Shown here one piece after another: positions 27,906 to 38,770 of a DNA stretch of 43,547 bases; the stretch's first letter is position 1, and the number at the start of each line of letters is the position of its first letter. The notes below the pieces were generated by a model, which did not search any database, had not been told where the DNA came from, and saw only the letters and a list, made by a program, of their open reading frames with translations. The position numbers and the translations under genes were made by a program. Source of the DNA: Campylobacterales bacterium (GTDB lineage Bacteria; Campylobacterota; Campylobacteria; Campylobacterales; Sulfurovaceae); contig JAFGVX010000067.1 of assembly GCA_016937775.1 (NCBI GenBank), forward strand, positions 1 to 43,547, written 5' to 3'.

Positions 27906-30282
27906 ATAAGAGTGCTGCTTTTAAAACTTCTTCCACATTCTCTACGGGAATTATTTTCATATTTTCTTTTACTTCATCCGGTATCTCTTCTAAATCCCTC
28001 TCATAATTCTTTTTAGGAATAAGCACCCTTGTAACACCTGCTTTGTATGCAGCTATCAATTTCTCTTTGAGCCCGCCGATAGGAAGTACTTTCCCTGTCA
28101 AGGTTACCTCTCCGGTCATAGCTATTTCATTGTCAACTTTTTTTTCACTAAAAATGGATGAAATAGCTGTAACCATTGTTATGCCCGCACTTGGACCGTC
28201 TTTTGGGGTTGCCCCTTCAGGAACGTGAAGATGTAAATCATATCTTTTATATATCTCCTCACTCACATCTTCATTGCTTTTAACTTCAAGTTTACCTTCA
28301 TCAATAAGTATCTTGACAACACTATAAGCTATTCTCGCAGACTCCTTCATTACATCACCAAGACTTCCGGTAAGCTGCATACTTCCTTTGCCATTTATTT
28401 TTATGGCTTCAACCTTTAGTACATCTCCTCCGACAGAAGTCCATGCAAGTCCGTTAACAACACCAATCTGTGGCTCTTTATCAACTGCAGATATCTCAAA
28501 TATCTTTTTCTCTGCAAACTCTTTAAGATTTTTTGTGTTGATGCTAATATGATCTTTTGTATCGTCTTCTAAAAGTTTTCTAGCAACCTTTCTCATAATA
28601 GCTGCTATCTTTCTCCTAAGATTCCTTACTCCTGCTTCGCGCGTAAACTCTTCGATGAGAAGTTTCAGTGCACCATCGGATATCAAAACTTCTTTCGACT
28701 TTAAAGCATGTTTCTTTAACTCTTGAGGGATAAGATATCGCTTTGCTATCTCAAACTTCTCTTTAGGTGTATAGCTATTAAGGTATATAAACTCCATTCT
28801 GTCTCGAAGAGGTGCCGGTATCTTGCTAATATCATTAGCGGTAGCTATAAATATTGCTTTGCTAAGATCAATGCTAAAATTGAGATAATAATCTCTATAA
28901 TTCATATTTTGCTCAGGATCCAATATCTCAAGCAGTGCCGCTGTAGGATCACCTCTAAAACTTCTCCCAACCTTATCTATCTCATCGAGAACAACAACGG
29001 GATTCATCTTTTTTGCTTCTATCAACCCCTGCACTATTCTGCCGGGCATAGCACCAACATAGGTTCTCCTGTGTCCTCGAAGCTCATTGACATCTTCAAG
29101 TCCGCCAAGAGCAATCCGCACAAGCGGTCTTTTAAGTGCTGTTGCTATCGAATTTGCAAGCGAAGTCTTTCCGACACCGGGAGGTCCCGCAAAACAAAGT
29201 ATTGCCCCGCCTATATCTTTTGCTTTATAGCCTCTTTTTTGAGCTAATTCTCGCACAGAAAAATACTCAACTATTCTATCTTTTGGCTCTCGAAGTGAAT
29301 AATGATCCTCGTCAAGCTCTTTGGAAACATTACTGATTTTGAGCTTTTTTTTGCTAATTTTTCCAAAAGGAACTTCCAAAACCCATTCAAGATAACTTTG
29401 CAATACATTTGCATCGGAACTATCGGGATGCACCCTGCTTAAACGCTCAAGCTGTTTTGTAATCTCTTTGTAGCCATCTTCATTGAGATAAGGTTTTATT
29501 GCCTCTGCTTTCTCTCTAAAGTCTGCCATCTCCTCTTCCCGCTGCGTATCGACACCGAGTTCTTTTTGTATTTGCTTAAGTTGCTCTTTAAGGAAATATT
29601 CTTTGTTCGTCTGCTCTATCTTTGAGTGAACCTTATGGCGTATCTCTTTTTGAACTTTGGCTGACTCTATCTGCTCATTGAGTATATCAATTAACCCGAT
29701 GATTCTTTTTTCTATATCTCTCTCTATAAAAAGCTTATATGCTTCATCTTTTTCAAGCTTCAAGAGTGACGATACAAGATCGCAAATTCTATAAGGCTCA
29801 CTATTTTCTTCTATTGTTTTCACTAAATCTGCCGGAAAATTATTGTTAACGGAAGAGAGTTGTTTTACTTTATCACGTAATATCTTCATCAATGTCTCTA
29901 CGCTAATCTCATTGAATGGTTTTGGCTCAATAATAGCAATCTCACCTTTATTGAACGTATCCTCTTCAAATTTAGCGATCTCACCTCTTGCCAACCCTTG
30001 AAATAGTATCTTTACCCTTCCATCGGGAATATGGACTTTTCTCATAACGGAGCCTACTACACCTACATCATAAAAATCACCCTTTTCTCTACTTTTTTCT
30101 TTGCCGGGTTTTGTACACGTAACAAACAATAAAGAGTTATTCTCCATTGCATGCGTGGCTGCATCTATATCAGGTTGTGAACTTAAAAAAATTGGGCTTA
30201 TCATGAATGGGTATAAAAAAAGCTCATCCTCAACAACTATTGGTAGTGTTGCAGGAAAAGCATCGTAATTGCTTAGTTGCAT
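27904..30282 (-). CDS. lon: ATP-dependent protease Lon
   Basis: CFAGPPGVGKTSLANSIA Walker A, PKDGPSAGITMVTAISS catalytic Ser/Lys region. Confidence 0.99.
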   Translation of the reverse strand: MQLSNYDAFPATLPIVVEDELFLYPFMISPIFLSSQPDIDAATHAMENNSLLFVTCTKPGKEKSREKGDFYDVGVVGSVMRKVHIPDGRVKILFQGLARGEIAKFEEDTFNKGEIAIIEPKPFNEISVETLMKILRDKVKQLSSVNNNFPADLVKTIEENSEPYRICDLVSSLLKLEKDEAYKLFIERDIEKRIIGLIDILNEQIESAKVQKEIRHKVHSKIEQTNKEYFLKEQLKQIQKELGVDTQREEEMADFREKAEAIKPYLNEDGYKEITKQLERLSRVHPDSSDANVLQSYLEWVLEVPFGKISKKKLKISNVSKELDEDHYSLREPKDRIVEYFSVRELAQKRGYKAKDIGGAILCFAGPPGVGKTSLANSIATALKRPLVRIALGGLEDVNELRGHRRTYVGAMPGRIVQGLIEAKKMNPVVVLDEIDKVGRSFRGDPTAALLEILDPEQNMNYRDYYLNFSIDLSKAIFIATANDISKIPAPLRDRMEFIYLNSYTPKEKFEIAKRYLIPQELKKHALKSKEVLISDGALKLLIEEFTREAGVRNLRRKIAAIMRKVARKLLEDDTKDHISINTKNLKEFAEKKIFEISAVDKEPQIGVVNGLAWTSVGGDVLKVEAIKINGKGSMQLTGSLGDVMKESARIAYSVVKILIDEGKLEVKSNEDVSEEIYKRYDLHLHVPEGATPKDGPSAGITMVTAISSIFSEKKVDNEIAMTGEVTLTGKVLPIGGLKEKLIAAYKAGVTRVLIPKKNYERDLEEIPDEVKENMKIIPVENVEEVLKAALL

Positions 30283-30306
30283 AACAACTTCTCCTTTTAA
30301 AAAATA

Positions 30307-30969
30307 TTAATTAAATATACTACCGATAAAACTTTTCTCCGGTGCTTCTATATCACTCAATTGGAGAGGGGAATATTTGTTTTTCTCTCTATATATTTTT
30401 GCTGCTTCAGGTTTATCTGTACGATCATAAAGTGACGCTATATTCTCATGGAGTAAATATTGACTCATATGTAATCGCACCAAGATAGTCTCAACCAAAG
30501 GCTGATACAAAGAATCAGGATATCTTCCAAGATATGTCTGTGCATTTGCTATGGTATCAAGGATAAGCTTTTGATCTTTATAAAACTCTTTTATACTTAA
30601 AAATGATGCTTTAAGCTTCATAAATTCTATATACTCTATATTGGAAGCATTTCCAAACTGTTTGAGATACTCATCATAAAAATATTCTGCCAAAAGATAC
30701 TCTTCATTATTCATATGCGCTTGCGCCAACATAAGATTTGCGATAGGAAGATAACTTGATCTTGAATGCTCACTTCTTAGCGAAACAAAATAACTGTCTG
30801 CATTATCGAGATCATTTTTGGCAATACTATTTGTAATCTTCTGATACCAAAAATCAGCGCTCTTATTATACTCTTGTGTTTTAGATTTTGAAGAGCATCC
30901 GGATATACTTGAAAGTAAAAATACCGAAATTGAAATTACTGCTATACCCTTAATTGTTTTTTTGACCAT
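30307..30969 (-). CDS. bamD: outer membrane assembly lipoprotein BamD
   Basis: Signal peptide with lipobox SSISGC, TPR-like YFVSLRSEHSRSSYLPIANLMLAQAHMNNEEYLLAEYFYDEYLKQF; start trimmed to MVKKTIK. Confidence 0.9.
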   Translation of the reverse strand: MVKKTIKGIAVISISVFLLSSISGCSSKSKTQEYNKSADFWYQKITNSIAKNDLDNADSYFVSLRSEHSRSSYLPIANLMLAQAHMNNEEYLLAEYFYDEYLKQFGNASNIEYIEFMKLKASFLSIKEFYKDQKLILDTIANAQTYLGRYPDSLYQPLVETILVRLHMSQYLLHENIASLYDRTDKPEAAKIYREKNKYSPLQLSDIEAPEKSFIGSIFN

Positions 30970-31104
30970 ACTAAAGCTCCTCAAGCAAATTTTATTGTCT
31001 GTTTTACGAATATTATAGCCTTTATAATACCTCAATATATGTAAAAAGTTTATTAGATTGTGATACAATCATAACAACAAACAACTATTTTGGAAGGATT
31101 TGAC

Positions 31105-31860
31105 GTGATATTGACAATCATAGGAAATGGTTCAATGGCAAGATCCTTGGCATTGGGTCTAGAAAAACAGTATGATATAGAGATAGTTGCTAGAGATGCG
31201 CAAAAAGCAAAAGAAGCTCTCAAGGATCTTCAAAAGAGTGTAGAAATTATTCCTCTTAAAGGTGTAAGTATAGAGAGAAAAAATATTCTTCTTTGTGTAA
31301 AACCAAATGCTCTTTTGGATGTAGCTACGCATCTTCAAGGCGAAGCTGATATGCTTATCTCTATATTAGCAGGCGTAGATATTGAGACTCTAGAGAGAAA
31401 TATATTGAGTGATTACACCATTAGAGCTATGCCGAATATTGCTGCAGAATTCAATGTTGCAACAACAACACTGACAGGGTCAAAAGAGAAAAAAGATGAA
31501 GCATTGAGTATCTTTGAATCTATAGGTGATGCATTTTGGGTAGATAGTGAAAAAGAACTTGATATAGCAACTGCTATCGCAGGAAGCGGACCGGCTTTTC
31601 TTTCACTTGTTGCAGAAGCAATGATGGACGGGGGCGTAAAGCAAGGGCTTAAAAGAGACATGAGCATGCAACTTGTACGATCACTCTTTAAAGGTTTTGG
31701 TCCCCTCATACAAAGTGAGCATCCTGCACTTATAAAAGATAGAGTTATGAGTCCCGCAGGAACGACTGCAGCAGGCTATAGTGCACTTGAGGACGGCAAG
31801 GTAAGAGATGGTTTTATAAAAGCGATTGAAAAAAGTTTCAAAAAGACACAGAAGAGTTAA
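31105..31860 (+). CDS. proC: pyrroline-5-carboxylate reductase
   Basis: LTIIGNGSMARSLALGL, IRAMPNIAAEF, AGSGPAFLSLVAEAMMDGGVKQGL, MSPAGTTAAGYSALE. GTG start at 31105 fits the AAGGA RBS better than TTG at 31090. Confidence 0.95.
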   Translation: MILTIIGNGSMARSLALGLEKQYDIEIVARDAQKAKEALKDLQKSVEIIPLKGVSIERKNILLCVKPNALLDVATHLQGEADMLISILAGVDIETLERNILSDYTIRAMPNIAAEFNVATTTLTGSKEKKDEALSIFESIGDAFWVDSEKELDIATAIAGSGPAFLSLVAEAMMDGGVKQGLKRDMSMQLVRSLFKGFGPLIQSEHPALIKDRVMSPAGTTAAGYSALEDGKVRDGFIKAIEKSFKKTQKS

Positions 31861-31869
31861 TACTCATAC

Positions 31870-32610
31870 CTAATCGATATATATTCTATAAGGTATATCG
31901 TCTAAATCATCCAAACTAAGTTCTTTCTCTTCATCCAAGATGGGATCTTCTTCTATAAATTCATGTGCCATAAATTTTAGCTCCTCATCCTCTCCGAACT
32001 TCCACAAGTTAAGTTCATCTTGATAATCATGGACTTCAAAACTGGAACTAAGTTGATTATGAAGCGTTATATTGCCTTTTCCTATTCCATTAATATCAAG
32101 CATAAAACTATCAACGAAAACCACTTCATTTTCATCTTTTGCAGTGATTTTTAAGGCGATCGAAGAAATCATCCCATTGCTTGACACATCAAGCTCTTCA
32201 TCTCCAAATCCATTTAAATATTGATGCTCTTCTAGCATCTTGTTTGCTTCGGGTCTTATGATGATTGCTAGTGAGCCGACACATCCGCTACTACTTCTTA
32301 CGGTATAGCTTATCATATCACTTCCGGGATGTTCGGTACCGGGTTGATAAAATAAAGATCCTCCGTTTTCTATTGTTACATTTCCATGCATCGCTTCTGC
32401 CTGAATGGCCGCAAGCAATTCATTTTCGTCATCATAATCAAGCTCATGATTAAAAGAAGTATAGTGATGCTCTACCCCTCTCTGCGCAATATCACAGATA
32501 AGACGCTCGCCTTTAAAATGACCTATCTCCATAGAGATTAAGGAATCAAGGGTAATAAGTTTGTCATTTTTGACAACAATTTTTTTGCCATTATGGATAA
32601 GCTGTAACAT
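31870..32610 (-). CDS. hypothetical acidic protein with one cadherin/Ig-like repeat
   Basis: GNVTIENGGSLFYQPGTEHPGSDMISYTVRSSSGCVGSLAIIIRPEAN resembles the 'G.l.Y.P....G.D.ftYtv.d..G' repeat of surface proteins. Confidence 0.65.
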   Translation of the reverse strand: MLQLIHNGKKIVVKNDKLITLDSLISMEIGHFKGERLICDIAQRGVEHHYTSFNHELDYDDENELLAAIQAEAMHGNVTIENGGSLFYQPGTEHPGSDMISYTVRSSSGCVGSLAIIIRPEANKMLEEHQYLNGFGDEELDVSSNGMISSIALKITAKDENEVVFVDSFMLDINGIGKGNITLHNQLSSSFEVHDYQDELNLWKFGEDEELKFMAHEFIEEDPILDEEKELSLDDLDDIPYRIYID

Positions 32611-32738
32611 AAATTCCCTTGATAATAATCTTATTAAATAATATACTAATACACTATTTTAACCAAAAAAAATAACTTATTTACTTAAAATAATCTTAAA
32701 ATGATAAAAAATATTGTTTTAATTGACGTAAAAATTAT

Positions 32739-33473
32739 CTATTTATATCGTAGGATATCGTCAGGCTCATTTGCTTCAAATTCATAATCAAATATCTTCA
32801 AATATTTTGAGTGTAACAATACTCTTTTTGCTTTCGTTTTGCTTCCATAGCGCTCATCGCCTACAATAGGATGTCCTATATAAGAAAGATGGGTGCGTAT
32901 CTGATGTGTTCTGCCTGTATCGATTTCGATTTCGATCTTACTTTTTTTGCCCTGAATCTCTATAGGTTTTATCTTTGTGAGTGCTTTTTTCCCATTTTTT
33001 ATATCTACTTGAGAAAATGCCGAACCGCCCTTTTTATGTGTAGCTATAGGCGCATCGATCTCCTCTTCTTCATAAACCAAGCCCTCCACCCAAGCGATAT
33101 ATTTTTTGGTCACTTCTCTTCTCTTAAAACACTCTATCGCTTTTTTTGCCCACGATGCATCTCTTGACAACACAAGCACTCCACTTGTTTCTCTATCGAG
33201 TCTATGTAAAAGTTCGGCACCCTCTATGGCATCCTCTATATCATAGCTGTCAATAAAAGCCGGCTTATCAACCGCTACAACAAATTCATCTTGATAGATG
33301 ATGGCAATATCACGTGGCATCTCGATGCGAAATTTAGTATCATCTTCTAAGAGTGCTCTTGCTATCTTAACCTTTTTATCACCTACATAGACGATACCTT
33401 TATCGATCAACTCTTTTGCTTTGTTGTTTGAGATATCTTCTTGTATTGCTAATAATTTATACGCTTTTTCCAT
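32739..33473 (-). CDS. RluA family pseudouridine synthase
   Basis: ELLHRLDRETSGVLVLSRD (catalytic Asp motif), S4-like N-terminus, TGRTHQIRTHLSYIGHPIVGDERYG. Confidence 0.95.
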   Translation of the reverse strand: MEKAYKLLAIQEDISNNKAKELIDKGIVYVGDKKVKIARALLEDDTKFRIEMPRDIAIIYQDEFVVAVDKPAFIDSYDIEDAIEGAELLHRLDRETSGVLVLSRDASWAKKAIECFKRREVTKKYIAWVEGLVYEEEEIDAPIATHKKGGSAFSQVDIKNGKKALTKIKPIEIQGKKSKIEIEIDTGRTHQIRTHLSYIGHPIVGDERYGSKTKAKRVLLHSKYLKIFDYEFEANEPDDILRYK

Positions 33474-33759
33474 ATTTACCCTCTTTAATCCATGCTTCAA
33501 ATTTTTCACTTAATGGAAAAGTCACGGTCTTTATCTTTGATGTCTCACCACTCTTAAATACAATACTACTCTTTGGCACTTTAAAGCTCTTTGATAAAAA
33601 TCTACAAAGCTCTTTATTCGCCTCTCCTTCAACCGCAGCTGCTTGTATGCGTACTTTGATGCTTTGCTCATCATAGAGTCCGCAAAATTCACTTTTACTC
33701 GCTTTTGGCTGTGCTTTTATATGCATCCAAACCGTTTTTTCCTCAATCTTATAGAACAC
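33457..33759 (-). CDS. DUF167 / YggU family protein
   Basis: MHIKAQPKASKSEFCGLYDEQSIKVRIQAAAVEGEANKELCRFLSKSFKVPKSSIVFKSGETSKIKTV. Confidence 0.92.
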   Translation of the reverse strand: MFYKIEEKTVWMHIKAQPKASKSEFCGLYDEQSIKVRIQAAAVEGEANKELCRFLSKSFKVPKSSIVFKSGETSKIKTVTFPLSEKFEAWIKEGKYGKSV

Positions 33760-34921
33760 TATTGATGCTTCTCATGATCGAGGCAGTACTTGCCTTCTTT
33801 TTGATAACGGTAGAATCCAAAAGATTTGGGTACATCATCGCTTCGGCAAGATCTGCTTTTGAGACTATCTTAATGCCTTCAATGCCTTCGAATATCTCTT
33901 TTTGATTAAAATAGTGTTCACCTGAGATTATCTTACACCCAAACTGTGCGGCTTCAGCTGCATTATGCCCGCCTATTGGCTCAAATGAACCACCAAGTAC
34001 TACAATATCGCTTATAGCATACACATTAACAAGCTCACCCAAAGCATCAACTAACACAAGGTCACTTTCAAAATTTTTATTTGAAGAAAATCTATGATAA
34101 CTCCAATCATGCAGTCTCGCAAAAGAGCGCATCATTCTATCAACTTTATCAAATCGCTCAGGATGCCTTGGAACTATTGCAATTTTAGCATTTGGTTTTT
34201 TTAACTTAAGCTCTCGAAAACCTTCCAATATCAAAGACTCTTCATTTTCATGTGTACTTGCGGCACAAACAAATACATCTGTATTTTTTTCATATTTTTT
34301 TGTTGCTTTTTTTATATTTGCAAATTTAATATTACCCATCACTTTTATATTATCGGCACCAAGCTCTTTGAGCCTAGCCGCATCTGTTTCACTTTGCGCA
34401 TACACTTCATCAATATTAGCAAACACTCTTTTGTAGAGCCAAGCGTGTCTTTTATATTTTGCATATGATTTATCACTAATGCGCGCATTAACCAATAGTG
34501 TTTTTGCGCCTCTTTTTTTTGAAAGCAAAAAAAGAAGATACCAAAGTTCCGCTTCGAAAACAACTAAAACTTTTTGGGGTTTAAGCCACCAAAGAAGCAA
34601 TGGCTCAAAAGGAAGGTATCTACTATTTTGACTTACTTCCGATATCTGTTTAAATCCTGTTTGCGTCGTAGCCGTTATACGTAAATCTTCGCTCTTTATC
34701 TTATTGAAAAGAATCTGCGCCGCATTTGCCTCACCGTAAGAACAAACATGTATCCAAACACCATCTTGCGGTAAAGGTGGATTTTTAATGCAAAAAAATC
34801 GTGCAGGAATAGAGCTTCTATACTTTTTTTTAAATAGTTGAATAATCAAAAAAGGAATTGCCACAACCCAAGCAAGGGTCATTAAAAGGATATAAAAGAG
34901 AGAAAATGGACTCAAGATCAA
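33749..34921 (-). CDS. waaA: 3-deoxy-D-manno-octulosonic acid (Kdo) transferase
   Basis: PPLPQDGVWIHVCSYGEANAAQIL, VFEAELWYLLFLL, VLGGSFEPIGGHNAAEAAQFG. Confidence 0.96.
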   Translation of the reverse strand: MILSPFSLFYILLMTLAWVVAIPFLIIQLFKKKYRSSIPARFFCIKNPPLPQDGVWIHVCSYGEANAAQILFNKIKSEDLRITATTQTGFKQISEVSQNSRYLPFEPLLLWWLKPQKVLVVFEAELWYLLFLLSKKRGAKTLLVNARISDKSYAKYKRHAWLYKRVFANIDEVYAQSETDAARLKELGADNIKVMGNIKFANIKKATKKYEKNTDVFVCAASTHENEESLILEGFRELKLKKPNAKIAIVPRHPERFDKVDRMMRSFARLHDWSYHRFSSNKNFESDLVLVDALGELVNVYAISDIVVLGGSFEPIGGHNAAEAAQFGCKIISGEHYFNQKEIFEGIEGIKIVSKADLAEAMMYPNLLDSTVIKKKASTASIMRSINSVL

Positions 34922-35637
34922 TCCTGAGCTGATTCACTCTCTACAAAGAGAATTCTTCCACAATGCGGACAAGTAATGATCTCTTCTGATTTAATAACTT
35001 CAGAATATGCTTTATCGCTGATCTTCATATAACACCCGTAACATGCCTGTTTTCTCACGGGAACAACCGCGCTATTACCCGCCCAAGTTCTGATTTTTTC
35101 ATAAAAAGCTAAGATCTTTTGCTCAACGCTTCTTGTGCTCTCCTCTCTTTTTTTATAGAGATCTGTTTTACTCGTTTCAATCTCATCTTTTTTTGCAATA
35201 TTATCAACATTAATCTTTTCAAAATCTTCTTGTGCACTAGCAAGTTGATTTTCAAGCTCTTGAAGCATTGCAATCTTCTTCTCATTGACGGTGTTAATTC
35301 TATCGATCTCTTCATTAGCAAATGAGAGCTTCTCTTTTGCTATATCCTCTTCCATAGAGAGCGCTTTCATCTCTTTTTCGGTCGTGATATCTTTTGATTT
35401 TTTTGCATGTGATTTTATCTGTTCCGAGAGCATCCCAATCTGATCTTCAAAAGCATTGATTTTTGCATTGTTCTCTTCTATCTCTTTTTTACTTTGAGAT
35501 ATCTCCTCTTCTATAGCGTCAACTTTTTCTTGAGACTTCGCTATCTTTGCATCTATTGCATCTAGTTGAGGAGAAAAACTATCTAGCTCCTTATCTATTT
35601 GTGAAAGCTCTATAAGCTCTTTAAGATTTTTATTCAA
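34918..35637 (-). CDS. coiled-coil zinc ribbon protein (C4-type)
   Basis: Long coiled coil then CYGCYMKISDKAYSEVIKSEEIITCPHCGRILF. Confidence 0.92.
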   Translation of the reverse strand: MNKNLKELIELSQIDKELDSFSPQLDAIDAKIAKSQEKVDAIEEEISQSKKEIEENNAKINAFEDQIGMLSEQIKSHAKKSKDITTEKEMKALSMEEDIAKEKLSFANEEIDRINTVNEKKIAMLQELENQLASAQEDFEKINVDNIAKKDEIETSKTDLYKKREESTRSVEQKILAFYEKIRTWAGNSAVVPVRKQACYGCYMKISDKAYSEVIKSEEIITCPHCGRILFVESESAQD

Positions 35638-35688
35638 TTTTGATCCTTCTTGGATTTAGGAATTCTTGGCTTAATGCCCTATATAACC

Positions 35689-36426
35689 CTACTTGCAACC
35701 AAAAGTTACAAATGGGTTTTTTGAGTGTGTGATTATAGCTAAAATAGGTAAAACTTTCAACTCACTTGCCAAAATTTCACCGAAAAACGACTCACTCTCA
35801 AAATGACCGATATCGATCATCATAAGATTTTGACTCATTGCCTTCATCGCATCATGATATTTAAGGTCTCCCGTTAAAAAACAATCTGCAGTAATCTCAT
35901 CCATCATAGAAGCGCCCGATCCTGTTACCATAGCTATAGAACTTATATGTTCTTTAGGATTGACCGTTTTTATCTGATCAAGATGTAATTTATCATCAAG
36001 TAGCGCAAAAAGGGACTCTTTTGAAAGATCAACTCTTGCTTGCAATATATAACCATCATCAAAAGTTGTGTCAATTTTAAACCCTAATATTTGCTCAAAA
36101 ACATAACGATTAAGATGTGTCTTGTCAAAATTTGTATGCATGGCGATGTGTGCGATATCTTTTTTTATCATCTTTTCAATCAAATTTGCAGGATATCTAT
36201 CAATATCCAAAGCTTCTATACCGCCAAATATTAAAGGGTGATGTGTGATGATAAGACTTCCCGGTTCGAGAGAATCAAGAAGATCACCATCTACATCCAG
36301 GCAACAGTATATTTTTTCAATCTCTTTTCCAAATGAGCCAACATTAAGACCACTATTATCCCATGCTTCTTGAAGCTTAAAAGGACTTATGGTATCTAAG
36401 AAATCATATATCTTCTGAAGTTTCAT
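35689..36426 (-). CDS. Nif3-like dinuclear metal center protein
   Basis: [60 protein letters not shown]. Confidence 0.95.
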   Translation of the reverse strand: MKLQKIYDFLDTISPFKLQEAWDNSGLNVGSFGKEIEKIYCCLDVDGDLLDSLEPGSLIITHHPLIFGGIEALDIDRYPANLIEKMIKKDIAHIAMHTNFDKTHLNRYVFEQILGFKIDTTFDDGYILQARVDLSKESLFALLDDKLHLDQIKTVNPKEHISSIAMVTGSGASMMDEITADCFLTGDLKYHDAMKAMSQNLMMIDIGHFESESFFGEILASELKVLPILAIITHSKNPFVTFGCK

Positions 36427-37325
36427 TGAGTTTGCACCCTTGCATTTCTCTCTTCCTCTTGCGCTTTATAAGTTTGCGCGCACCCTTTTGAAAGTTCTCT
36501 TATGCGCAAGATATACTCTTGTCTTGCGGCCTGAGAGATAGCTTTTCTTGCATCAAGCACATTAAATGCATGTGAGGCTCGCATACATTCATCATATGCA
36601 GGTAACGGTAAATGTGCTTCTAGACATGCTTTACACTCTTTAGCGGCATCTTCAAAATGGGCAAAAAGCATCTGCGTATCAGCAACTTCAAAGTGGTATT
36701 TACTAAATTCGTATTCACTCTCTTTATGTACATCACCGTAAGTCATAATACCGTTTTTTGTCTCATTCCAAATAATATCAAAGACACTATGAACATCTTG
36801 GAGATACATTGCAAGGCGTTCAGTCCCATAAGTGATTTCGACAGCAACAGGGTCACAAGGCAAGCCTCCGACTTGCTGAAAATAGGTAAATTGCGTCACT
36901 TCCATGCCATCGAGCCAAACTTCCCAACCAAGCCCCCAAGCACCAAGTGTCGGCGATTCCCAATTATCTTCTACAAAACGGATATCATGTTCTTTTAGGT
37001 TCAATCCTAAATATTCCAAACTTTTGAGATATAACTCTTGAATATCATCGGGGCTCGGCTTGATGAGTACTTGAAATTGATAATAGGCACCGAGTCTATT
37101 TGGATTTTCACCATATCTTCCATCGGTTGGACGACGACTTGGTGCCACATAGGCACAACTCCAAGGCGTACTATCTAAACTTCTGAGGAGTGTTGCAGGA
37201 TGAAATGTTCCTGCGCCTGCACTGATATCATAAGGCTGCAAAATCGCACATCCCTGTTTCGCCCAAAACTCTTGAAGTTTCAATAGCAACTCACTAAATG
37301 TAATGCTTTTTTTATCCATAATCAC
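36423..37325 (-). CDS. glyQ: glycine-tRNA ligase alpha subunit
   Basis: [71 protein letters not shown]. Confidence 0.99.
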   Translation of the reverse strand: MIMDKKSITFSELLLKLQEFWAKQGCAILQPYDISAGAGTFHPATLLRSLDSTPWSCAYVAPSRRPTDGRYGENPNRLGAYYQFQVLIKPSPDDIQELYLKSLEYLGLNLKEHDIRFVEDNWESPTLGAWGLGWEVWLDGMEVTQFTYFQQVGGLPCDPVAVEITYGTERLAMYLQDVHSVFDIIWNETKNGIMTYGDVHKESEYEFSKYHFEVADTQMLFAHFEDAAKECKACLEAHLPLPAYDECMRASHAFNVLDARKAISQAARQEYILRIRELSKGCAQTYKAQEEERNARVQTQ

Positions 37326-37573
37326 CCTAACGCCTTCTCGATTTTTTTCTCATCAAATCCACATATCCAAAATGTTCCACCTATCAATATAACAGGCACT
37401 CCTCTGCATCCATGCTTTAAGCAGTCACTCGCTGCTCTTTTATCTTTTGTAATATCTACGCTTTTAAATTTAAGCTCTCTTTTCTTGAAATAACTTTTTG
37501 CCCTTGCACACCAAATGCACGATGGTGATGTAAAGATGACGATTGATTTTTGTCTCTTTTTAACTTCGCTCAC
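37322..37573 (-). CDS. glutaredoxin
   Basis: [31 protein letters not shown]...GVPVILIGG. Confidence 0.94.
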   Translation of the reverse strand: MSEVKKRQKSIVIFTSPSCIWCARAKSYFKKRELKFKSVDITKDKRAASDCLKHGCRGVPVILIGGTFWICGFDEKKIEKALG

Positions 37574-37582
37574 TTTTAACCC

Positions 37583-38077
37583 TTAGAGTATGATCTCTAT
37601 CTCACTGGAGTCAAGCTCAACTTTTTTCGCTTTTGCTATACGATCCTCCTGGAGTTTGATCTTGAGCTCATCATTTTGCAATGCCATAATTTGGATAGCG
37701 AGATACGCAGCATTAGCAGCACCTGCTTTACCGATAGCAACTGTACCTACCGGCATTCCTGCAGGCATCATCACGGTACTCAGCAAAGCATCTTCTCCTC
37801 GAAGCTCACCGCTTGCCATTGGTACACCAAGAACAGGTTTTGTCGTCATTGCCGCAACTGCTCCTGCTAAATGTGCCGCCATACCTGCCGCTGCTATAAA
37901 TACCTGCGCACCTTTCGCTTCTGCCTCTATGATATAACTCTTGGTTCTATTGGGACTTCTGTGAGCCGATGATATGATGATCTCGTAAGGAACGCCGAAC
38001 TTCTCTAAAGTCTTCCCGCACTCTTTCATCACCTCATAATCGCTTTTACTTCCTATAATTATAGATACGAATTTCAT
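37583..38077 (-). CDS. purE: 5-(carboxyamino)imidazole ribonucleotide mutase
   Basis: [64 protein letters not shown]. Confidence 0.97.
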   Translation of the reverse strand: MKFVSIIIGSKSDYEVMKECGKTLEKFGVPYEIIISSAHRSPNRTKSYIIEAEAKGAQVFIAAAGMAAHLAGAVAAMTTKPVLGVPMASGELRGEDALLSTVMMPAGMPVGTVAIGKAGAANAAYLAIQIMALQNDELKIKLQEDRIAKAKKVELDSSEIEIIL

Positions 38078-38149
38078 AGCAACCCTCATTTTTGATATTG
38101 TACGATTTTACCAAAAGATTGATTAATAGCTCACATAGGTTTTTTTAAG

Positions 38150-38770
38150 CTATTTATAAAAATGCTGATAATCTTTCTCTTTTGCAAAATCACCGCCCCA
38201 TTTCCAACCATACTTCTTAAATATCGCTACCGCTTTGCTTTCATTTTTCAACACTGCTCTACCTTGCGGTGTTGTAGCGATTGTGGATCTATCGAGATAA
38301 GGAACCGAAGCTTTGTGCGAACTTTTCCCGTTCGCAAAAACATAAGGATTTTCTATAGGATTAAGATCGATAGCAAGTCCATAAGCGTGCTTTGAAAAGT
38401 GCCTGCTTCCTGTGGCATTGCGACAGTTAAATGCAGAGCTGTTATCTGCCTCGATAGAGCGCCAATCACTCCCGCCATACACCCTGATAGGTTCCATCTT
38501 ATTTATAGGGTAATTTACAGTATACAACTCTTGAAAAATCTGAGCAACTTCTTGTGCCACACTTTCATGCACCACAAGTTCACCCATATGATCCTTACTG
38601 TCAAAACCAAGATATTTTATCTTCACAACACGCAACTCATCAATTCCTATGGGGCATCCCTTGTGATAGCTCACGCCTTGCATCTCCTCTTTTTGCTTAT
38701 AACTTAACAAGTGAATATCATTGGCAAAAATTGCAATACTTGATGATAAAAGAAGAAAAATCTTTTTCAT
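38150..38770 (-). CDS. M15 / extensin-like peptidase (secreted)
   Basis: Signal peptide; RNATGSRHFSKHAYGLAIDLNPIENPY ... WKWGGDFAKEKDYQHFYK (SxHxxGxAxD and terminal H). Confidence 0.9.
   Translation of the reverse strand: MKKIFLLLSSSIAIFANDIHLLSYKQKEEMQGVSYHKGCPIGIDELRVVKIKYLGFDSKDHMGELVVHESVAQEVAQIFQELYTVNYPINKMEPIRVYGGSDWRSIEADNSSAFNCRNATGSRHFSKHAYGLAIDLNPIENPYVFANGKSSHKASVPYLDRSTIATTPQGRAVLKNESKAVAIFKKYGWKWGGDFAKEKDYQHFYK

Noticed and set aside
28723-29247. 174 aa ORF antisense to lon
   Set aside because: Shadow ORF fully within lon; no RBS or domain evidence.
31040-31075. GATTG-TGATA-CAATC inverted repeat upstream of proC as an operator
   Set aside because: Only 5-bp arms in AT-rich promoter DNA; expected often by chance.
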